Assembly (NCBI RefSeq): GCF_048773025.1
Contig: NC_133569.1
Span: forward strand, 6,324,001 to 6,388,000
DNA from: Camelus bactrianus
Taxonomy: Eukaryota > Chordata > Mammalia > Artiodactyla > Camelidae
DNA: 64,000 nucleotides
Direction of reading: 5' to 3'
In this document: positions 61,190 through 64,000 of the stretch, one piece after another
How positions within the stretch are numbered: the first letter of the stretch is position 1
Layout: each line of letters opens with the position of its first letter
Position numbers and translations under genes: made by a program
The notes under the pieces: generated by a model
What the model was told of the DNA's origin: nothing
Database searches by the model: none
Seen by the model: only the letters and a program-made list of their open reading frames with translations

Positions 61190-64000
61190 TAGCTTGTTGG
61201 GAACACAAAGTTTCTCTTCAGTTGCAAACTCCACTCGATACATATATATGGGGAGGTACTAGCTCCAACTCTGTTTTACAGTGAAAACTGCAGGAACTTC
61301 AAACCGGCACTAGGAAACAGACTGAGAAACCAGAGTAAAAGTTTCTCCTGCAAACAGTTCCGTTTGTGCTAGATGAACGAACGTCTCTCCACATGCTCAG
61401 TTCTGAGAGATAATTGTGTGTGAAAGCCGTCCTTCACCTAACTTGTTGGGAACACAAAGTTTCTCTTCAGTTGCAAACTCCACTCCATACATATTTATGG
61501 GGAGGTACTAGCTCCAACTCGTTTTTAAAGTGAAAACTGCAGGAACTTCAAACCGACACTAGGAAACAGAATGAGAAACCAGAGTAAAAGTTTCTCCTGC
61601 AACCCGTTCACTTTGTGCTAGATGAACGAACGTCTCTCCACATGCTCAGTTCTGAGAGATTAGTGTGTGTGAAATCCGTCCTTCAACTAGCTTGTAGGGA
61701 ACACAAAGTTTCTCTTCAGTTGCAAACTCCACTCCATACATATATATGGGGAGGAACTAGCTCCAACTCGGTTCTACAGTTAAAACTGCAGGAACTTCAA
61801 ACCGGCACTAGGAAACAGACTGAGAAACCAGAGTAAAAGTTTCTCCTGCAACCCGTTCCCTTTGTGCTAGATGAACGAACGACACTCCACATGCTCAGTT
61901 CTGAGAGATAAGTGTGTGTGAAAGCCGTCCTTCACCTAGCTTGTTAGGAATACAAAGTTTCTCTTCAGTTGCAAACCCCACTCCATACATATATATACGG
62001 AGGTACTAGCTCCAACTCGGTTTTATAGTGAAAACTGCAGGAACTACAAACCGGCACTAGGAAACAGACTGAGAATCCAGAGTAAAAGTTTCTCCTGCAA
62101 ACCGTTCCCTTTTTGCTAGATGAACGAACGTCTCTCCACATGCTCAGTTCTGAGAGATAAGTGTGTGTGAAAGCCGTCCTTCACCTAGCTTGTTGGGAAC
62201 ACAAAGTATCTCTTCAGTTGCAAACTCCACTCCATACATATATATGGGGAGGAACTAGCTCCAAATTGGTTTTACACTGAAAACTGCAGGAACTTCAAAC
62301 CGGCACTAGGAAACAGACTGAGAAACCAGAGTAAAAGATTCTCCTGCAAACCTTTCCTTTTGTGCTAGATGAACGAACGTCTCTCCACATGCTCAGTTCT
62401 GAGAGATAAGTGTGTGTGAAAGCCGTCCTTCACCTAGCTTGTTGGGAAAACAAAGTTTCTCTTCAGTTGCAAAATCCACTCGATACATATATATGGGGAG
62501 GTACTAGCTCCAACTCGGTTTTACAGTGAAAACTGCAGGAACTTCAAACCGGCAGTAGGAAACAGACTGAGAAAGCAGAGTAAAACTTTCTCCTGCAAAC
62601 CGTTCCGTTTGTGCTAGATGAACGAACGTCTCTCCACATGCTCAGTTCTGAGAGATACTTGTGTGTGAAAGCCGTCCTTCAACTAGCTTGTTGGTAACAC
62701 AAAGTTTCTCTACAGTTGCAAACTCCACTCCATACATATATATGCGAAGGTACTAGCTCCAACTCGGTTTTATAGTGAAAACTGCAGGAACTTCAATCCG
62801 GCACTAGGAAACAGACTGAGATACCAGAGAAAAAGTTTCCCCTGCAAACCGTTCCCTTTGTGCTAGATGAACGAACGTCTCTCCACATGCTCAGTTCTGA
62901 GAGATAAGTGTGTGTGAAAGCCGTCCTTCACCTAGCTTGTTGGGAACACAAAGTTTCTCTTCAGTTGCAAACTCCACTCCATACATATATATGGGGAGGG
63001 ACTAGCTCCAACTCGGTTTTACAGTGAAAACTGCAGGAACTTCAAACCGGCACTAGGAAACAGACTGAGAAACCAGAGTAAAACTTTCTCCTGCAACCCG
63101 TTCCCTTTGTGCTAGATGAACGAACGTCTCTCCACATGCTCAGTTCTGAGATATAAGTGTGTGTGAAAGCCGACCTTCACCTAGCTTGTTAGGAATACAA
63201 AGTTTCTCTTCAGCTGCAAACTCCACTCCATACATATATATGCGGGGGTACTAGCTCCAACTCGGTTTTACAGTGAAAACTGCAGGAACTTCATACCGGC
63301 AATAGGAAACAGACTGAGAAACCAGAGTAAAAGTTTCTCCTGCAACCCGTTCCCTTTGTGCTAGATGAACGAACGTCTCTCCACATGCTCAGTTCTGAGA
63401 GATAAGTGTGTGTGAAAGCCGTCCTTCACCTAGCTTGTTGAAAACACAAAGTTTCTCTTCAGTTGCAAACTCCACTCGATACATATATATGGGGAGGTAC
63501 TAGCTCCAACTCGGTTTTACAGTGAAAACTGCAGGAATTTCAAACCGGAACTAGGAAACAGACTGAGAATGCAGAGTAAATGTTGCTCCTGCAAACCGTT
63601 CCGTTTGTGCTAGATGAACGAACGTCTCTCCACATGCTCAGTTCTGAGAGATAATTGTGTGTGAAAGCCGTCCTTCACCTAGCTTGTTGGGAACACAAAG
63701 TTTCTCTTCAGTTGCAAACTCCACTCCATACATATTTATTGGGAGGTACTAGCTCCAACTCGGTTTTACAGTGAAAACTGCAGGAACTTCAAACCGACAC
63801 TAGGAAACAGAATGAGAAACCAGAGTAAAAGTTTCTCCTGCAACCCGTTCCCTTTTTGCTAGATGTACGAACGTCTCTCCACATGCTCAGTTCTGAGAGA
63901 TAAGTGTGTTTGAAAGCCGTCCTTCACCGAGCTTGTTGGGAACACAAAGTTTCTCTTCAGTTGCAAACTCCACTCCATACATATATATGGGGAGGAACTA
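61190..64000 (+). repeat. Loosely ordered monomers to the window end
   Basis: Eleven full monomers plus a 72-bp start of another. A run of a (61190), a cagaatgag unit (61439), e (61688), f (61937), g (62186) and a (62435) is present. Near the end an a-type unit (63434) is again followed by a cagaatgag unit (63681) and then a ggaac unit cut by the window edge. No flanking non-satellite DNA is reached. Confidence 0.83.

Larger units (their letters stand above)
1..64000 (+). repeat. Satellite DNA array, ~249-bp monomer, ~257 head-to-tail copies
   Basis: The same unit starts at positions 1 and 250 and recurs through to about 63929, where a last copy is cut by the window end. Nearly all copies are 246 to 249 bp; the shortfall comes from 1 to 3 bp deletions. 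Recognisable blocks in every copy, in order, are tagcttgttggg, cttcagttgcaaactcc, an AT-rich catatatatg block, gctccaactcgg, gtgaaaactgcagg, caaaccggcactagg, cagactgagaaaccagag, ttctcctgcaacccgttcc, gatgaacgaacgtctctcc, ctcagttctgagag and gtgtgtgaaagccgtcc. All copies have one orientation, and no unrelated DNA interrupts them. A hand count of the consensus gives about 45% G+C. This is a eukaryotic satellite, probably centromeric or pericentromeric heterochromatin; that location is inference. I do not recognise it as a named family. Confidence 0.98.

Noticed and set aside
61615-61836. Open frame of 73 codons across a monomer junction
   Set aside because: It exists only because local substitutions (gattagtg, gttaaaac) remove usual stops in this pair of monomers. 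Neighbouring monomers do not keep it open.
1-64000. CRISPR array
   Set aside because: Repeats are contiguous 249-bp units with no unique spacers, and internal variation is spread along the unit instead of alternating repeat and spacer.
1-64000. Primate alpha satellite or another named satellite
   Set aside because: The unit length (249 bp) and sequence do not match the 171-bp alphoid monomer, and I cannot match it from memory to any other named family.
1-64000. Tandem-repeat protein gene (83-residue repeats)
   Set aside because: The period is divisible by three, but typical monomers contain stops in all three forward frames, no long reverse frame is seen, and indels not divisible by three are frequent.

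Overview
The whole 64 kb window is one uninterrupted tandem satellite DNA array. The repeat unit (monomer) is about 249 bp. Every copy lies head to tail in the same orientation, and about 257 copies fit. I found no protein-coding gene, no RNA gene, no recognisable transposon, no CRISPR array and no non-satellite spacer. Apparent short reading frames of 60 to 81 codons recur only because the same monomer recurs, so they are not annotated as genes. This organisation is typical of eukaryotic constitutive heterochromatin (centromeric, pericentromeric or subtelomeric). The sequence alone does not let me name the species. The monomer is not the 171-bp primate alpha satellite and has no intact CENP-B box.

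The array is layered rather than uniform. From the left: a loosely ordered stretch (1-3486); a 7-monomer higher-order repeat (HOR) of about 1743 bp whose alternate copies match best, giving a nested 14-monomer unit (3487-11950); loosely ordered monomers with two local dimer duplications (11951-18171); a block with an expanded 498-bp dimer (18172-22402); a clean 10-monomer tandem duplication of 2490 bp (22154-27133); loosely ordered monomers (27134-30121); a 9-monomer family present in copies of 7 to 9 monomers (30122-45040), interrupted by other repeats; a 6-monomer HOR of 1490 bp (38080-39568 and 47776-50755); a variant 8-monomer copy (50756-52743); an 8-monomer HOR of 1986 bp with a derived 5-monomer unit (52744-58451); a 747-bp trimer duplication (59696-61189); and loosely ordered monomers to the end.

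Two larger patterns tie the layers together. First, the monomer subtypes, told apart by linked diagnostic variants, keep the same neighbour order in HORs that otherwise look different. I call the subtypes a to g. The five-monomer order a-b-c-d-e appears inside the HORs at 3487, 18421, 34599, 43797, 52744 and 54730, which suggests one ancestral HOR of roughly eight monomers. Second, a segment at about 33291-40065 reappears at about 42489-51252. The offset between the copies grows in steps of whole monomers (9198, then 9696, then about 11187). Several monomers are hybrids of two neighbouring subtypes, the footprint expected of in-register unequal exchange.

All period and offset values come from counting positions by eye. 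Identity statements are visual estimates, and HOR edges are accurate only to within about one monomer.
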